In this document: piece after piece, positions 16,815 to 24,663 of the stretch
Layout of the letters: each line of letters starts with the position of its first letter
Position numbering within the stretch: position 1 is the first letter of the stretch
Origin: Arthrobacter sp. OAP107
GTDB taxonomy: Bacteria > Actinomycetota > Actinomycetes > Actinomycetales > Micrococcaceae
Assembly: GCF_040546765.1 (NCBI RefSeq)
Contig: NZ_JBEPOK010000001.1
Coordinates: 4,526,001 to 4,590,000, forward strand
Direction: 5' to 3'
Length of the DNA stretch: 64,000 bases
Translations under genes and position numbers: made by a program
The notes under the pieces: model-generated
Seen by the model: the letters and a program-made list of their open reading frames with translations, nothing else
The model's database searches: none
What the model was told of the DNA's origin: nothing

Positions 16815-17461
16815 GCGCCCACCACCCCGGAGGTGGACAGATTGACGGTCACCTGCGGCATGGGAGCCGGTCCCATCGCCTGCAGTTCATCCTCCACGGC
16901 CTGCAGGATGGCGTTTTCACTGAGCGGCACCCCGGAGGTTGGGCGGACATTAACCACCACCTGGCGCTGGGAAACCACCACCATGACCTGTTCCTGCGTG
17001 ACGTTGGCCGCCAGGCGCGCGCTCCGGGCAAGTGCCGCGGCGATGACCTCATCATCGACCACCACGGCAATCCGGCGGTCGGCGAGCAGATGCCTGGCCC
17101 GGCGGCCGGGCAGGACCGCGTTCAGGAAAAAGAAGAGGCCTGCTGCGGCGATCACGGCTCCGGCAGCACCAAGCAGCAACGGCGGCACGCCCGACGGGAG
17201 TGCCACGATTCGTTCGGCTGCCGTCTGCGGGTCGATGAGCCAGGGCGGCTGGCCGATGGCGCGTACCGCCGATTCAAGGAGCGCGTATAGACAAAGCACG
17301 ATCACCAGGGACCCGGCGATGACCGATGCAACGGCCCGGGAAGAATGGGTCTCGCGGTGCAGGACGCGGCGCATGTCGATGGCGGCGGCGTGCGCCGCCC
17401 CGGAGCCGCCCTGCGCCGGGTCCCCGCCGGCCTCATGCTGCTGTTCGACGACGGAACTCAC
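16811..17461 (-). CDS. DUF6286-type membrane protein
   Basis: A 216-residue protein with a cytoplasmic N-terminus of about 40 residues and two membrane segments (about 44-64 and 92-114). The C-terminal soluble domain (VVVDDEVIAAALARSARLAANV through VNVRPTSGVPLSENAILQAVEDEL) resembles the Asp23-like fold of the neighbouring genes. I assign DUF6286 from memory of this arrangement in Actinobacteria. GTGA overlap with the upstream gene and again with the downstream one. The function is unknown beyond a presumed envelope role. Confidence 0.75.
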   Translation of the reverse strand: MSSVVEQQHEAGGDPAQGGSGAAHAAAIDMRRVLHRETHSSRAVASVIAGSLVIVLCLYALLESAVRAIGQPPWLIDPQTAAERIVALPSGVPPLLLGAAGAVIAAAGLFFFLNAVLPGRRARHLLADRRIAVVVDDEVIAAALARSARLAANVTQEQVMVVVSQRQVVVNVRPTSGVPLSENAILQAVEDELQAMGPAPMPQVTVNLSTSGVVGA

Positions 17462-17877
17462 CGGACCCTGCCCCCTTCCGTGACGTGGGCCCCGCTGATA
17501 CGGATGTCCACCCTGCTCAGACTCGCACCGCTGAGCTCAGTGACCTTGGTCAGAATGGCGGTCCTGGCGTGCACGGTTCTGTCCCAGATGGAGCCGCCCA
17601 CAGACTGGACGCGCCCCGGGTCCCGGAGGACGGCCGTCAGGCTGGGGACCCTGATGGGTGCGACGAGCGACAAAGCCAGCAGGCCGCCGTCGTCCGTCCA
17701 GTCGGCGCGCACGTCATGGGCATGGATGCCCAGGGCCTCGGCGGCGGCGGCCTTGGCCAGGCTCGTGAGCGCCTGGGTGCTGATCCTGTTGTGGCCGCTG
17801 TACTGCCGGCTGGGCGCAGCTGCTGCGGCTGCCTGGCTCATGTCGGCTGCCCCGTTCATGTGGGCCGTACCGCTCAT
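17458..17877 (-). CDS. Asp23/Gls24-related protein, second copy
   Basis: A 139-residue cytoplasmic protein related to the alkaline-shock family but divergent. The conserved-looking part runs from ALTSLAKAAAAEALGIHAHD through LALSLVAPIRVPSL to a final strand RVDIRISGAHV. The ATG at 17877 gives an ATGA overlap with the DUF2273 gene. The longer frame to 18099 reads back through that gene and is not used. Confidence 0.72.
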   Translation of the reverse strand: MSGTAHMNGAADMSQAAAAAAPSRQYSGHNRISTQALTSLAKAAAAEALGIHAHDVRADWTDDGGLLALSLVAPIRVPSLTAVLRDPGRVQSVGGSIWDRTVHARTAILTKVTELSGASLSRVDIRISGAHVTEGGRVR

Positions 17878-18065
17878 GAGGAGGAGCGCCGGCCGCTGAT
17901 GGCATCGATGACGCTGCGCAGGTCCAGTTTCCCTTCTGCGGCGCGGCCCAGCAGCGCACCGATTCCCATGAACAGCAGGGAGATCAGGAAGCCCCAGAGG
18001 CCGAACTGTAGTGACATGAACGCCACGAAGGCGCCGACGGCGATTCCAACGACAGTGGGGCTCAC
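17874..18065 (-). CDS. DUF2273-type small membrane protein
   Basis: A 63-residue protein with two hydrophobic stretches (about 3-20 and 23-42) and a short charged tail GRAAEGKLDLRSVIDAISGRR. The pattern GIAVGAFVAFMSLQFGLWGFL fits DUF2273, a regular companion of Asp23/Gls24 genes. It starts with GTG inside a GTGA overlap and ends in an ATGA overlap. Confidence 0.8.
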   Translation of the reverse strand: MSPTVVGIAVGAFVAFMSLQFGLWGFLISLLFMGIGALLGRAAEGKLDLRSVIDAISGRRSSS

Positions 18066-18517
18066 AGGACCGCCTCCCTCTCCGCGACGGCCGGCGCACC
18101 CGTGGGCTTCACGGGCGGTGCAATGTAGACATCGTTGATCTCGACGTTCACCTCGATGACCTGCAGGCCCACCAGTTTCTCCACGGCCGCATAGACGCTT
18201 GCCCGGACCTGGTTGGCCAGGGCATGCAGCGGAGCGCCGTAGACGGCCACAAGGGTGATGTCGACAGCCACCTGGGTTTCGCCCACCTCGGCGTGCACGC
18301 CGGCTGCATGGTCGGAGCTGCCCACCGCGTCCCTGATGGCCCCGAGCGCCCGGGAGGAACCGGTCCCCAGAGAGTACACGCCGGGCACCGCCCGGGCCGC
18401 GATCCCGGCGACCTTGGCCACGGCGGTCTCGGAGATTACGGTCCGTCCCCCGGCTGCGGCCGGCGTCAGGGCAGGGTCCGCCTGAACGGCGGCGGTTTGT
18501 GGATTCGGGTATTCCAT
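18062..18517 (-). CDS. Asp23/Gls24 family envelope-stress protein
   Basis: The first gene of the five-gene operon, 151 residues. The Asp23 domain is clear: GRTVISETAVAKVAGIAARAVPGVYSL, VDITLVAVYGAPLHALANQVRASV, and the closing strand EVNVEINDVYI. In Firmicutes Asp23 polymerises under the membrane and is tied to cell-wall stress; in Actinobacteria the role is inferred. AAGGGGAG lies 5 bases before the ATG at 18517. Confidence 0.88.
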   Translation of the reverse strand: MEYPNPQTAAVQADPALTPAAAGGRTVISETAVAKVAGIAARAVPGVYSLGTGSSRALGAIRDAVGSSDHAAGVHAEVGETQVAVDITLVAVYGAPLHALANQVRASVYAAVEKLVGLQVIEVNVEINDVYIAPPVKPTGAPAVAEREAVL

Positions 18518-18608
18518 CAGCACTCCCCTTCTGTTGAACACAACCCTATCCCCTAGGCCCGGCAACGTCAGGGGCCCGGCGCTCGGCTGAGCCCGGACCC
18601 CCGGCAGG

Positions 18609-19076
18609 TCAGTGGCAGTTCGCGGACAGCCAGCTGGTCACGGGCGCCATGGCGGCCTCGAACTTGCCGTTGGAGTACACGCTCTGGTCGGAGTGTCCTG
18701 CGAGGGCCACTTCGTTCAGCCGCGCGAAGTCCGCCTTCAGCGCCTCCGGCACGCGCTGCGCCGTCTCGGCCAGTTCAGCCTTCTTCTGCTCGAGTTCCGC
18801 CGTCTTGCCCTGCGCAGCGGAGAGGGGCAGCAGCGAGGCGCCCGTGGCCTGGGTGGAGATGGCGTCGCAGGCCTCGGCCGCGGACTCGTAGCCGCCGTAC
18901 GGACCGGATGCGGCACTCGACGACGCGGTCGGGGCGGCACTGCTGGCCGCCGTCGTGGACGTTGCAGACGCCGACGGCGCACTGCCGGAGGCGGGCGCGG
19001 AGCAGCCGGTAAGTGCCGTTACGGCAAGAAGGGCGGCGGCGTACAGCGGGCGGGCAAGATGTTTCACGGTTTCCAT
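18609..19076 (-). CDS. Hypothetical lipoprotein
   Basis: A 155-residue secreted lipoprotein. The signal peptide ends in LTGC with C25 as lipidation site. Residues 26-58 are a Ser/Ala/Thr/Pro-rich linker. The remainder is a small helical domain that holds two cysteines (EACDAIS and the C-terminal SANC), which could form a disulfide. No family recognised. Confidence 0.75.
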   Translation of the reverse strand: METVKHLARPLYAAALLAVTALTGCSAPASGSAPSASATSTTAASSAAPTASSSAASGPYGGYESAAEACDAISTQATGASLLPLSAAQGKTAELEQKKAELAETAQRVPEALKADFARLNEVALAGHSDQSVYSNGKFEAAMAPVTSWLSANCH

Positions 19077-19254
19077 TCCTGGAGTGGTTTTGCCGCCTGC
19101 GGCGGCCTGGCTGGGCAGGCGAAGAACGCCTGCCCCGTCCCCCGGCGTGCGAGTCTAGCCCGGCTGGCGCGCCACTTTCCAAGTTGACAGGCCCGGTGCA
19201 CTTTGCAGTCATGCCGGTAATTAGCCCTGTATATACAGAATTGCAGACACAGCA

Positions 19255-19298
19255 GGAGGCGCCCGGACCCCGATTCACGTCAGGGTCCGGGCGCCTCC
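19255..19298 (-). terminator. Terminator hairpin after the GH68 gene
   Basis: A perfect 16-bp stem, GGAGGCGCCCGGACCC (19255-19270) with its complement at 19283-19298, closes a 12-base loop. It lies just downstream of the GH68 stop. The U-tract on that strand is poor, so it may act with Rho or as a 3' end stabiliser. Confidence 0.7.
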
Positions 19299-19320
19299 CG
19301 TTTATTGCTTCAGTGACGGC

Positions 19321-20916
19321 TTACTTGTAGAGGCCGTTGCCGCCCACGTGGACGTTGGTGGGCAGGTAACCGAACGGGCCGAGGCCGTTCTTGCCGAAGG
19401 TGCGGTCAACCTTGGACACGCCGTCCCGGAAGTTGATCTTCACGGTGGGCGACAGGGATCCGCCGCGGACGCCGTTCACATTGTCGATGAAGGACTGGAC
19501 GAGGCCGCCAGGCTGCACGTAGTGCGAGTAGGCCTGGAACTGACGGCCGTTCTGGTTCGGCGTCGGGGCTTCCGGGGACTCGGACGGCAGGTTCAGGTCC
19601 GTCGGGGAACCCAGGGCCAGGCCGCTGTTGTTCATCGGCTGGTAGTCGGAGCGGACGCCGTCGCCCACGAAGCCGTAGACGCCGTCGGGGCCGCGCATGC
19701 CTGCGGCGTAGGTGAACTGGTGGCTGATGGTGAACAGGTAGTACTTGTTCTTGCCGTTTTCGTTCTGGATGAAGATCTGAGGACGCTCGGTCTGGTCGTT
19801 GACGCAGTTGGCGGACAGGATCGGCGGCAGGAAGTGCCACTTGGTCAGGTCCTTGTTGTCTGCCACGGCCAGGCCCACGTTGGCTGTCTGGTAGTAGGCG
19901 CCTGTGCTGTTGACCTTGTCGACGTTCTCCGCGTTGGGGTCACCCTTGGCGTAGCCCAGGTCCTCGTTCTCGCAGCGGTAGTCGCCGCGCTTGCCGCCGG
20001 TGTTGCCTTCGAACACCATGTAGGTCTTGCCGGGGTGTGCCGGGTCAGCGAAGGTGTACGGGTCGCGGAACGCGAAGCCCGGGTTCTGTGCCTTGTTCTG
20101 GTACAGCTTTCCGTCCGGTTCGAGCAGCTTGGTGTGCTGGAAGCCGTCGAAGGTCACGCCGTTCTTGTCGGCGTGGATGTTGCCGAGCGCCTTGGCGATG
20201 ACGGCGTCCGGGGCGATGCCGCCGCCGCCGGCGTTGCGCTCCTTGACGTCGTAGAAGGTGGTGGCCGTGTAGAACACGTTCACGTGGTTGCCCTGCATGA
20301 GGCGGGTGGAGCCGGACCATTCGGTGTTGCCGATGGAAGTGTTGTCCAGGAACAGGTGTCCGCCGTAGTTCCACTTGTCCTTGGCCGGGTCGGCGTTGGT
20401 CTTGCGGAAGAAGTAGCCGATGCGGGCGTTCCAGTGGCGCTGGTCGAAGCCGTAGCCTGCGTGCCGGTCAGCGACCAGCGAGAAGATCACGTCGTAACCC
20501 TTGTAGCTGATCTGGTTAGCGTTCTCGTCGGTCAGCGACCAGGTGTCCCAGACCCACACGTCATCGTTCATGGCGGGGAAGTCCTCGGGGATCTCCGGCA
20601 TGGTGACGTCGGGGCTCATGGAGTTCTGGCCCGGCTGAACCTTGGAGTCGCTCTGCGCCATGATCTGCTTGGCATCCGCACGGGTCCACTTTGAGGTGAA
20701 GTCCGACGCCGGGTCATGTGCCGTCTGGGTGTGGGGCGTCGGCAGGGGGAATCCCGGAGTCGGGGCCGGCATCTGGGTGCTCGACGGCGGATCCGACGGC
20801 TCGTTGGCCTGCGCCGAGGGCACGGCGAGGAAGGCCGTGGCGGCGACAGTGGCCACCAGAGCTGCGGCGGCGGGGCGCCACCGCAGCATCCGGGGGGTGT
20901 TGGGGTGCTTGTGCAT
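19321..20916 (-). CDS. GH68 fructosyltransferase (levansucrase / beta-fructofuranosidase)
   Basis: Secreted enzyme that cleaves sucrose and transfers fructose to levan, oligosaccharides or water. The 532-residue protein has a signal peptide that ends near AQA-NE (residue 38). GH68 landmarks are present: nucleophile D124 in VWVWDTW, stabiliser D285 in FRDPYTF, the general acid region MVFEGNTGG (E303), and the DxxER motif DQTERP (374-379). Which product dominates cannot be told from sequence. The ATG at 20916 is preceded by GAAGAG. The long leader carries two LacI-type palindromes. Confidence 0.93.
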   Translation of the reverse strand: MHKHPNTPRMLRWRPAAAALVATVAATAFLAVPSAQANEPSDPPSSTQMPAPTPGFPLPTPHTQTAHDPASDFTSKWTRADAKQIMAQSDSKVQPGQNSMSPDVTMPEIPEDFPAMNDDVWVWDTWSLTDENANQISYKGYDVIFSLVADRHAGYGFDQRHWNARIGYFFRKTNADPAKDKWNYGGHLFLDNTSIGNTEWSGSTRLMQGNHVNVFYTATTFYDVKERNAGGGGIAPDAVIAKALGNIHADKNGVTFDGFQHTKLLEPDGKLYQNKAQNPGFAFRDPYTFADPAHPGKTYMVFEGNTGGKRGDYRCENEDLGYAKGDPNAENVDKVNSTGAYYQTANVGLAVADNKDLTKWHFLPPILSANCVNDQTERPQIFIQNENGKNKYYLFTISHQFTYAAGMRGPDGVYGFVGDGVRSDYQPMNNSGLALGSPTDLNLPSESPEAPTPNQNGRQFQAYSHYVQPGGLVQSFIDNVNGVRGGSLSPTVKINFRDGVSKVDRTFGKNGLGPFGYLPTNVHVGGNGLYK

Positions 20917-21110
20917 TTTTTGCTCTTCTCGCGGAGTTACGTTCGTGGAAGACGGGCAGCTGCCCTTGTCCCCCGAACTCCGGAGACCCCGATGACACGG
21001 CATGCGTCATCGAGGACGCCGTTGTGTCGAGGGAGAAAACGGGGTTTGGGTAGGACCCCGCGTTGGGCGATCGGAAACGTCTTACATTTCGCGGCCCACT
21101 CACAACGGTA

Positions 21111-21122
21111 GACAACGTTGTC
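21111..21122. promoter_or_regulatory. Palindromic operator candidate
   Basis: GACAACGTTGTC is a perfect 12-bp palindrome with the central CG of LacI-family sites. It lies between the operator at 21175 and the GH68 gene, close to where a promoter is expected. Confidence 0.55.
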
Positions 21123-21174
21123 AGCCGAGTTCAACACGGTTTTCGGGGATGATCCGCATCTTGCTCCGCCGGAG

Positions 21175-21188
21175 TGCAAGCGCTTACA
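21175..21188. promoter_or_regulatory. LacI-type operator upstream of GH68
   Basis: TGCAAGCGCTTACA fits TGNAANCGNTTNCA and differs from the alpha-glucoside operator at 14299 by one base (C for T in the second half). It is 259 bases before the GH68 ATG. No lacI gene is adjacent, so the regulator at 9578 is a candidate. Confidence 0.7.
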
Positions 21189-21292
21189 TCTCGTTTGCGC
21201 GCGCGTGCCCCACTTCCGGCCTGGAATCAAGCGCGCCTTCATATAGGCGTCATCAATGGCGTTGCTCACACCCGGGACGGTCGCCGCAGCCG

Positions 21293-21372
21293 GCCAAACC
21301 GGGGCACATTGGCTTGCGACACGCCGCTGCAGGCGGAAATTACGACGGCGGGGCCTCCAAAGTGCCCCACGA
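21293..21372 (-). repeat. Dispersed intergenic palindrome, copy 3
   Basis: Inverted relative to copies 1 and 2. The arms are GGGGCACATTG (21301-21311) and CAAAGTGCCCC (21358-21368), 68 bases end to end, with the shared GCGACACGCCG block inside and CCAAACC outside. It lies between the GH68 leader and the tRNA terminator. Confidence 0.8.
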
Positions 21373-21447
21373 CGGCTCTCGCTTGGGGGCTAACCCCGTT
21401 TGGGCCCTGGAGCCCGGGGGTCGAGGACCCGCAAATCTCGGGGAACG

Positions 21448-21485
21448 AAAAAACCCCGCTGTTCCTGATGGAACAGCGGGGTTTT
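21448..21485 (-). terminator. Terminator of the tRNA operon
   Basis: A 12-bp perfect stem (CCCCGCTGTTCC, loop TGAT) at 21454-21481 is flanked by six A residues on one side and four T on the other. On the minus strand it ends in a run of six T, directly after tRNA-Phe. Confidence 0.9.
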
Positions 21486-21488
21486 AGC

Positions 21489-21564
21489 TGGTGGCTCCGA
21501 CCGGCGTCGATCCGGTGACCTTTCGATTTTCAGTCGAACGCTCTACCAACTGAGCTACAGAGCC
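21489..21564 (-). tRNA. tRNA-Phe (GAA)
   Basis: The minus strand reads GGCTCTGTAGCTCAGTTGGT for acceptor and D-arm, a CTGAAAA anticodon loop with GAA, and the T-arm GGATCGACGCC. The acceptor stem GGCTCTG/CGGAGCC closes with discriminator A. CCA is encoded (21489-21491). It is the last of three tRNAs and is followed directly by the terminator. Confidence 0.97.
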
Positions 21565-21612
21565 TAGGTGACATGTCACCATGACGGCCGGAATTTCTTC
21601 CGGCAATCAAAG

Positions 21613-21686
21613 CGACCCTGACGGGACTTGAACCCGCGACCTCCGCCGTGACAGGGCGGCGCGCTAACCAACTGCGCTACAGGGCC
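21613..21686 (-). tRNA. tRNA-Asp (GTC)
   Basis: The minus strand begins GGCCCTGTAGCGCAGTTGGT; the anticodon arm CCGCC-CTGTCAC-GGCGG carries GTC. The T-arm is GCGGGTTCAAGTCCCGT and the discriminator is G. CCA is not encoded. It is the middle gene of the tRNA operon. Confidence 0.97.
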
Positions 21687-21779
21687 TTGCTATTTCTTGC
21701 TTCCGCAGCATTGCTACCGCGTTTTTTCAAGGACTCCAGCCTACCAGACTTTTTTGCCTGCTTTGACCACTTCCTTGCG

Positions 21780-21852
21780 TACCCCCAACGGGATTCGAAC
21801 CCGTGCCGCCGCCGTGAAAGGGCGGTGTCCTAGGCCGCTAGACGATGGGGGC
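21780..21852 (-). tRNA. tRNA-Glu (TTC)
   Basis: The minus strand begins GCCCCCATCGTCTAGCGGCC; the anticodon arm CCGCC-CTTTCAC-GGCGG carries TTC. The acceptor pairs with TGGGGGT and the discriminator is A. CCA is not encoded. It is the promoter-proximal tRNA of the operon. Confidence 0.97.
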
Positions 21853-21943
21853 CTGGACTCAATTTGGCTGAACAAGGGCAAAAATAAAGGGCCGAAGCCT
21901 TTCATTCTTGTCCTTCCGTGTTCCTCCGAACTGGACCTGTAAA

Positions 21944-21972
21944 ACTATAGAGCCTATCCCCGGAATATCCAA
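21944..21972 (-). promoter_or_regulatory. Promoter of the tRNA operon
   Basis: On the minus strand TTGGAT (21972-21967) and TATAGT (21949-21944) are separated by 17 bases. The start would be near 21937, about 85 bases before tRNA-Glu. It is among the best sigma-70-like promoters in the window. Confidence 0.75.
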
Positions 21973-22081
21973 AATCGGCCCTGAGAAGCCCCAAACGGCG
22001 GGCAAAACAGGGCCCGCGACAATGGCAGTTTCTTGGCTAGACATGGCCGATTTCCGCCAGCCACGGCACCGGCAACCGGGC

Positions 22082-22087
22082 TAGATT
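22082..22087 (+). promoter_or_regulatory. -10 box for a leaderless eamA-type transcript
   Basis: TAGATT ends six bases before the ATG at 22094. There is no Shine-Dalgarno sequence, so transcription probably starts at the start codon. Confidence 0.5.
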
Positions 22088-22093
22088 GGCACC

Positions 22094-23032
22094 ATGGCAT
22101 CCACCGCCGGCACCAGCCCCCTCCAGCCCCGTTCCCCTGAAGATCCCGCTCTCCAGAAGCCCGGCCCTTCGGTGAACGCTCTGGGCGTCGCCGCGGTCGT
22201 GGTGACCGTGGTGCTCTGGGCCTCAGCCTTCGTGGGCATCCGCGCCGTCGGACCAAGCTTCTCCCCCGGAGCCCTGACGCTGGGGCGGCTGGCGGTTGCC
22301 GCCGTCGTGCTCGGTGCGGTGGTGCTTCCCAAGCTGAGGGCGCTCCCGCGGGGACGCGAGTGGTGGCCGATCCTCGCCTACGGTGTGATGTGGTTCGCCG
22401 GGTACAACGTGGCGCTCAACGCGGCGGAACATGCGCTGGACGCCGGAACCAGCGCCCTGCTCATCAACGTGAACCCCATCCTGGTGGCCGTGATGGCAGG
22501 CATCATCCTCAAGGAGGGCTTTCCGCGCTGGCTGATCATCGGCAGCCTGGTGGCGTTCGGTGGCGTCGCGGTCATCGCATTGGGATCGGGGACGCGTTCG
22601 ACGGCGGACGTGGCCGGCGTGCTGCTTTGCCTCCTCGCTGCTGCACTCGCCGCGGTCAGCGTCATCATCCAGAAGCCCGTGCTGCGGAAGTTTCCGGCCG
22701 GCCAGGCCACGTGGTTCGGCATCATGGTGGGCCTGGTCTGCTGCCTTCCCTTCGCCGGCCAGTTGGGTCAGGAACTGCAGGCGGCGCCGCTGCCCGCCAC
22801 CCTGGGCCTGATCTATCTGGGCATCTTCCCCACCGCCATCGCCTTCACCACCTGGGCCTACGCCCTTTCGCTGATCGATGCCGGCAAGCTGGCCGCCACC
22901 ACGTATCTGGTTCCAGGCACGACGGTGCTCATCTCGTGGCTGGTGCTCAGCGAAATCCCGACAATCTGGGGCCTCGTCGGCGGCGCCATCTGCCTCCTCG
23001 GCGTGGGGCTGACCCGTCGGAGATCCCGCTAG
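22094..23032 (+). CDS. EamA/DMT-superfamily transporter
   Basis: A 312-residue membrane protein with ten predicted helices in two EamA repeats, typical of drug/metabolite exporters. The first repeat has ALLINVNPILVAVMAGIILKE and the second PTAIAFTTWAYALSLIDAGK and YLVPGTTVLISWLVLSE. The first 28 residues are cytoplasmic and Pro/Ser-rich. Substrate cannot be inferred. It is divergent from the tRNA operon, with an apparent leaderless start. Confidence 0.9.
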   Translation: MASTAGTSPLQPRSPEDPALQKPGPSVNALGVAAVVVTVVLWASAFVGIRAVGPSFSPGALTLGRLAVAAVVLGAVVLPKLRALPRGREWWPILAYGVMWFAGYNVALNAAEHALDAGTSALLINVNPILVAVMAGIILKEGFPRWLIIGSLVAFGGVAVIALGSGTRSTADVAGVLLCLLAAALAAVSVIIQKPVLRKFPAGQATWFGIMVGLVCCLPFAGQLGQELQAAPLPATLGLIYLGIFPTAIAFTTWAYALSLIDAGKLAATTYLVPGTTVLISWLVLSEIPTIWGLVGGAICLLGVGLTRRRSR

Positions 23033-23041
23033 AGTTTGGAT

Positions 23042-23470
23042 ATGCCCGCAAACCTGCCGCCCGGCCTCCCGATCGTGCCGGACGGAACCGGTGACGCCTC
23101 CGGTTTCGAGATGTCCGAGGCCGACTTCGAAGCGGCCGTCAGCGACGCTTTGGACCAGCTTCCGGCCGAGGTGGCACGGGCCATGGACAATGTGGCCGTG
23201 TTCATCGACGACGACTACGTCCCGCAGCCAGGCGAAGACCCGGACACCGTGCTGCTGGGGCTGTACGAGGGCGTTCCGCTGACCGAACGCGACTTCTGGT
23301 GGGACGCCGGATCCCTTCCGGACCGCATCACCATCTACCGCAAACCCATCCTGGACATCTGTTCCTCCCGCGAGGACGTGGTGGAGGAAGTGGCTGTAAC
23401 GGTGATCCACGAGATCGCCCATCACTTCGGAATCGACGACCAGCGGCTTCACGAACTGGGTTGGGACTAG
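23042..23470 (+). CDS. Metallopeptidase of the minimal zincin type
   Basis: A 142-residue protein with a zinc-binding HEIAHHFGID motif (H123, E124, H127) near the C-terminus and LPDRITIYRKPILD as the preceding strand. This size and layout match the small MMP-like (DUF1025-type) metallopeptidases; the substrate is unknown. The ATG at 23042 lies six bases after TAGAGT (23030-23035), a leaderless arrangement; a TTG two codons earlier is less likely. It precedes the zinc exporter gene by 10 bases. Confidence 0.85.
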   Translation: MPANLPPGLPIVPDGTGDASGFEMSEADFEAAVSDALDQLPAEVARAMDNVAVFIDDDYVPQPGEDPDTVLLGLYEGVPLTERDFWWDAGSLPDRITIYRKPILDICSSREDVVEEVAVTVIHEIAHHFGIDDQRLHELGWD

Positions 23471-23480
23471 CCTTGTAGGC

Positions 23481-24401
23481 ATGGGACACGACCACAACCA
23501 CGCCCACGGCCTCACGGCAACGGGCAGGCATCGCAGCAGGCTGATCGCGGTTCTGGCCATCACCCTGTCCGTGATGCTCATCCAGGTGATCGGTTCCCTG
23601 CTCTCCGGCTCCCTTGCCCTGCTGGCCGATGCGGGCCACATGCTCTCCGACGCCGCCGGCGTCTTCATCGCCCTGATGGCCTCGTGGATCGCAGCGCTGC
23701 CGGCCAGCGACCTGCGGACCTACGGCTACCAGCGGGCGGAAGTCCTGGCAGCGCTCGCCAACGCCCTGATCCTGGTGGTGGTGTCGGCGGTCATCTTCAC
23801 CGAGGCGATCCGCCGCATCGGCTCCGCGCCCGAGGTGCGCACGGACATCATGCTGTACGCCGCCATCCTGGGTGCGGCTGCCAACCTGGTCTCGCTGTTG
23901 ATCCTGCGCAAGGCCCAGCAGGAAAGCCTCAACGTCCGCGGCGCGTACCTGGAAGTGCTGGGCGACCTGCTCGGCTCGTTCGCCGTGATCGCAGCCGCGC
24001 TGGTCATCAAGTTCACCGGTTACCTGGCGGCGGACACCATCGCCTCCGTGATCATCGCGCTGATGATCCTGCCGCGGGCGTGGCACCTGCTCCGCGAGGT
24101 GGTCGACGTCCTCCTTGAGGCCACCCCGAAGGGCGTGGAAGTCGGCATGATTCGCGAGCACATCCTGTCCGTGGCCGGCGTCGTTGCCGTCCACGACATC
24201 CACATCTGGACCATCACGTCCGGCGTGCCGGTGTTTTCCGCCCACGTGGTGGTGGAGGACGAGATGCTCAGTGCAAAGGGGGCGGACCAGGTCTTGGATA
24301 AGCTCACCACCTGCCTCGGCTCGCATTTCGACACCGAGCACTGCACCTTCCAGCTGGAACCCGCCAGCCACTACGAGCACGAATCGCCTCAGCACGCCTG
24401 A
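23481..24401 (+). CDS. Cation diffusion facilitator (zinc/cobalt/cadmium exporter)
   Basis: A 306-residue CzcD-type exporter. It starts with a His-rich tag (MGHDHNHAHG), has six membrane helices and a C-terminal ferredoxin-like cytoplasmic domain (VHDIHIWTITSGVPVFSAHV) with HC near the end. The transport site in helix 2 is HMLSD (H53, D57). The partner motif in helix 5 reads EVLGD (E158, D162) where the ZitB/CzcD family usually has HVLGD, which could shift metal preference. TAGCCT lies seven bases before the ATG. Confidence 0.9.
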   Translation: MGHDHNHAHGLTATGRHRSRLIAVLAITLSVMLIQVIGSLLSGSLALLADAGHMLSDAAGVFIALMASWIAALPASDLRTYGYQRAEVLAALANALILVVVSAVIFTEAIRRIGSAPEVRTDIMLYAAILGAAANLVSLLILRKAQQESLNVRGAYLEVLGDLLGSFAVIAAALVIKFTGYLAADTIASVIIALMILPRAWHLLREVVDVLLEATPKGVEVGMIREHILSVAGVVAVHDIHIWTITSGVPVFSAHVVVEDEMLSAKGADQVLDKLTTCLGSHFDTEHCTFQLEPASHYEHESPQHA

Positions 24402-24663
24402 GGGGACGCGCTTCCCGCCGTCCTTCCGCACTGACCGGGTCCTCGCCCGCCGGCCATTGCGCGCGCCTTCATGACGAGGCGATCTGCGACACGCCAGCCA
24501 CATCTCCGCGCAAATGACACTCGTGTTGTTTATGTTATTGATGTGACCAGTGTTGCCAAAGTTGCAGACTGGCACCTAACCTCAGAGGGCTGGGCATCTT
24601 CAGAGGGGCACTTCGGTGCTGCCTCCCGACTCGTTCGCCCCGCCCTGACTTGCGAGGTTATGA

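Larger units (their letters stand above)
20917..21447. other. Long leader and intergenic region of the GH68 gene
   Basis: No coding region is convincing here. It holds two LacI-type palindromes (21111-21122 and 21175-21188) and copy 3 of the dispersed palindrome (21293-21372). The GH68 transcript probably starts between 20917 and 21110, so its leader could exceed 100 bases. Confidence 0.6.

Noticed and set aside
16203..18517. Conjugative or secretion system
   Set aside because: Several small membrane proteins in a row suggested one, but the genes fit the Asp23/AmaP set and no ATPase is present.
21489..21852. tRNA cluster as an integration site
   Set aside because: I saw no direct repeat of a tRNA 3' end and no integrase in the flanks.
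24470..24630. Possible fourth copy of the dispersed palindrome
   Set aside because: It has GCGACACGCC and a GCGCAAATGACACT string like copy 1, and a GGGGCACTTC further on, but the blocks are not in the right order or spacing and the arms are missing.
24402..24663. c-di-AMP or other riboswitch before the NlpC/P60 gene
   Set aside because: Such genes often have one, but I could not find the conserved blocks of the ydaO/c-di-AMP motif, only AT-rich promoter-like sequence.
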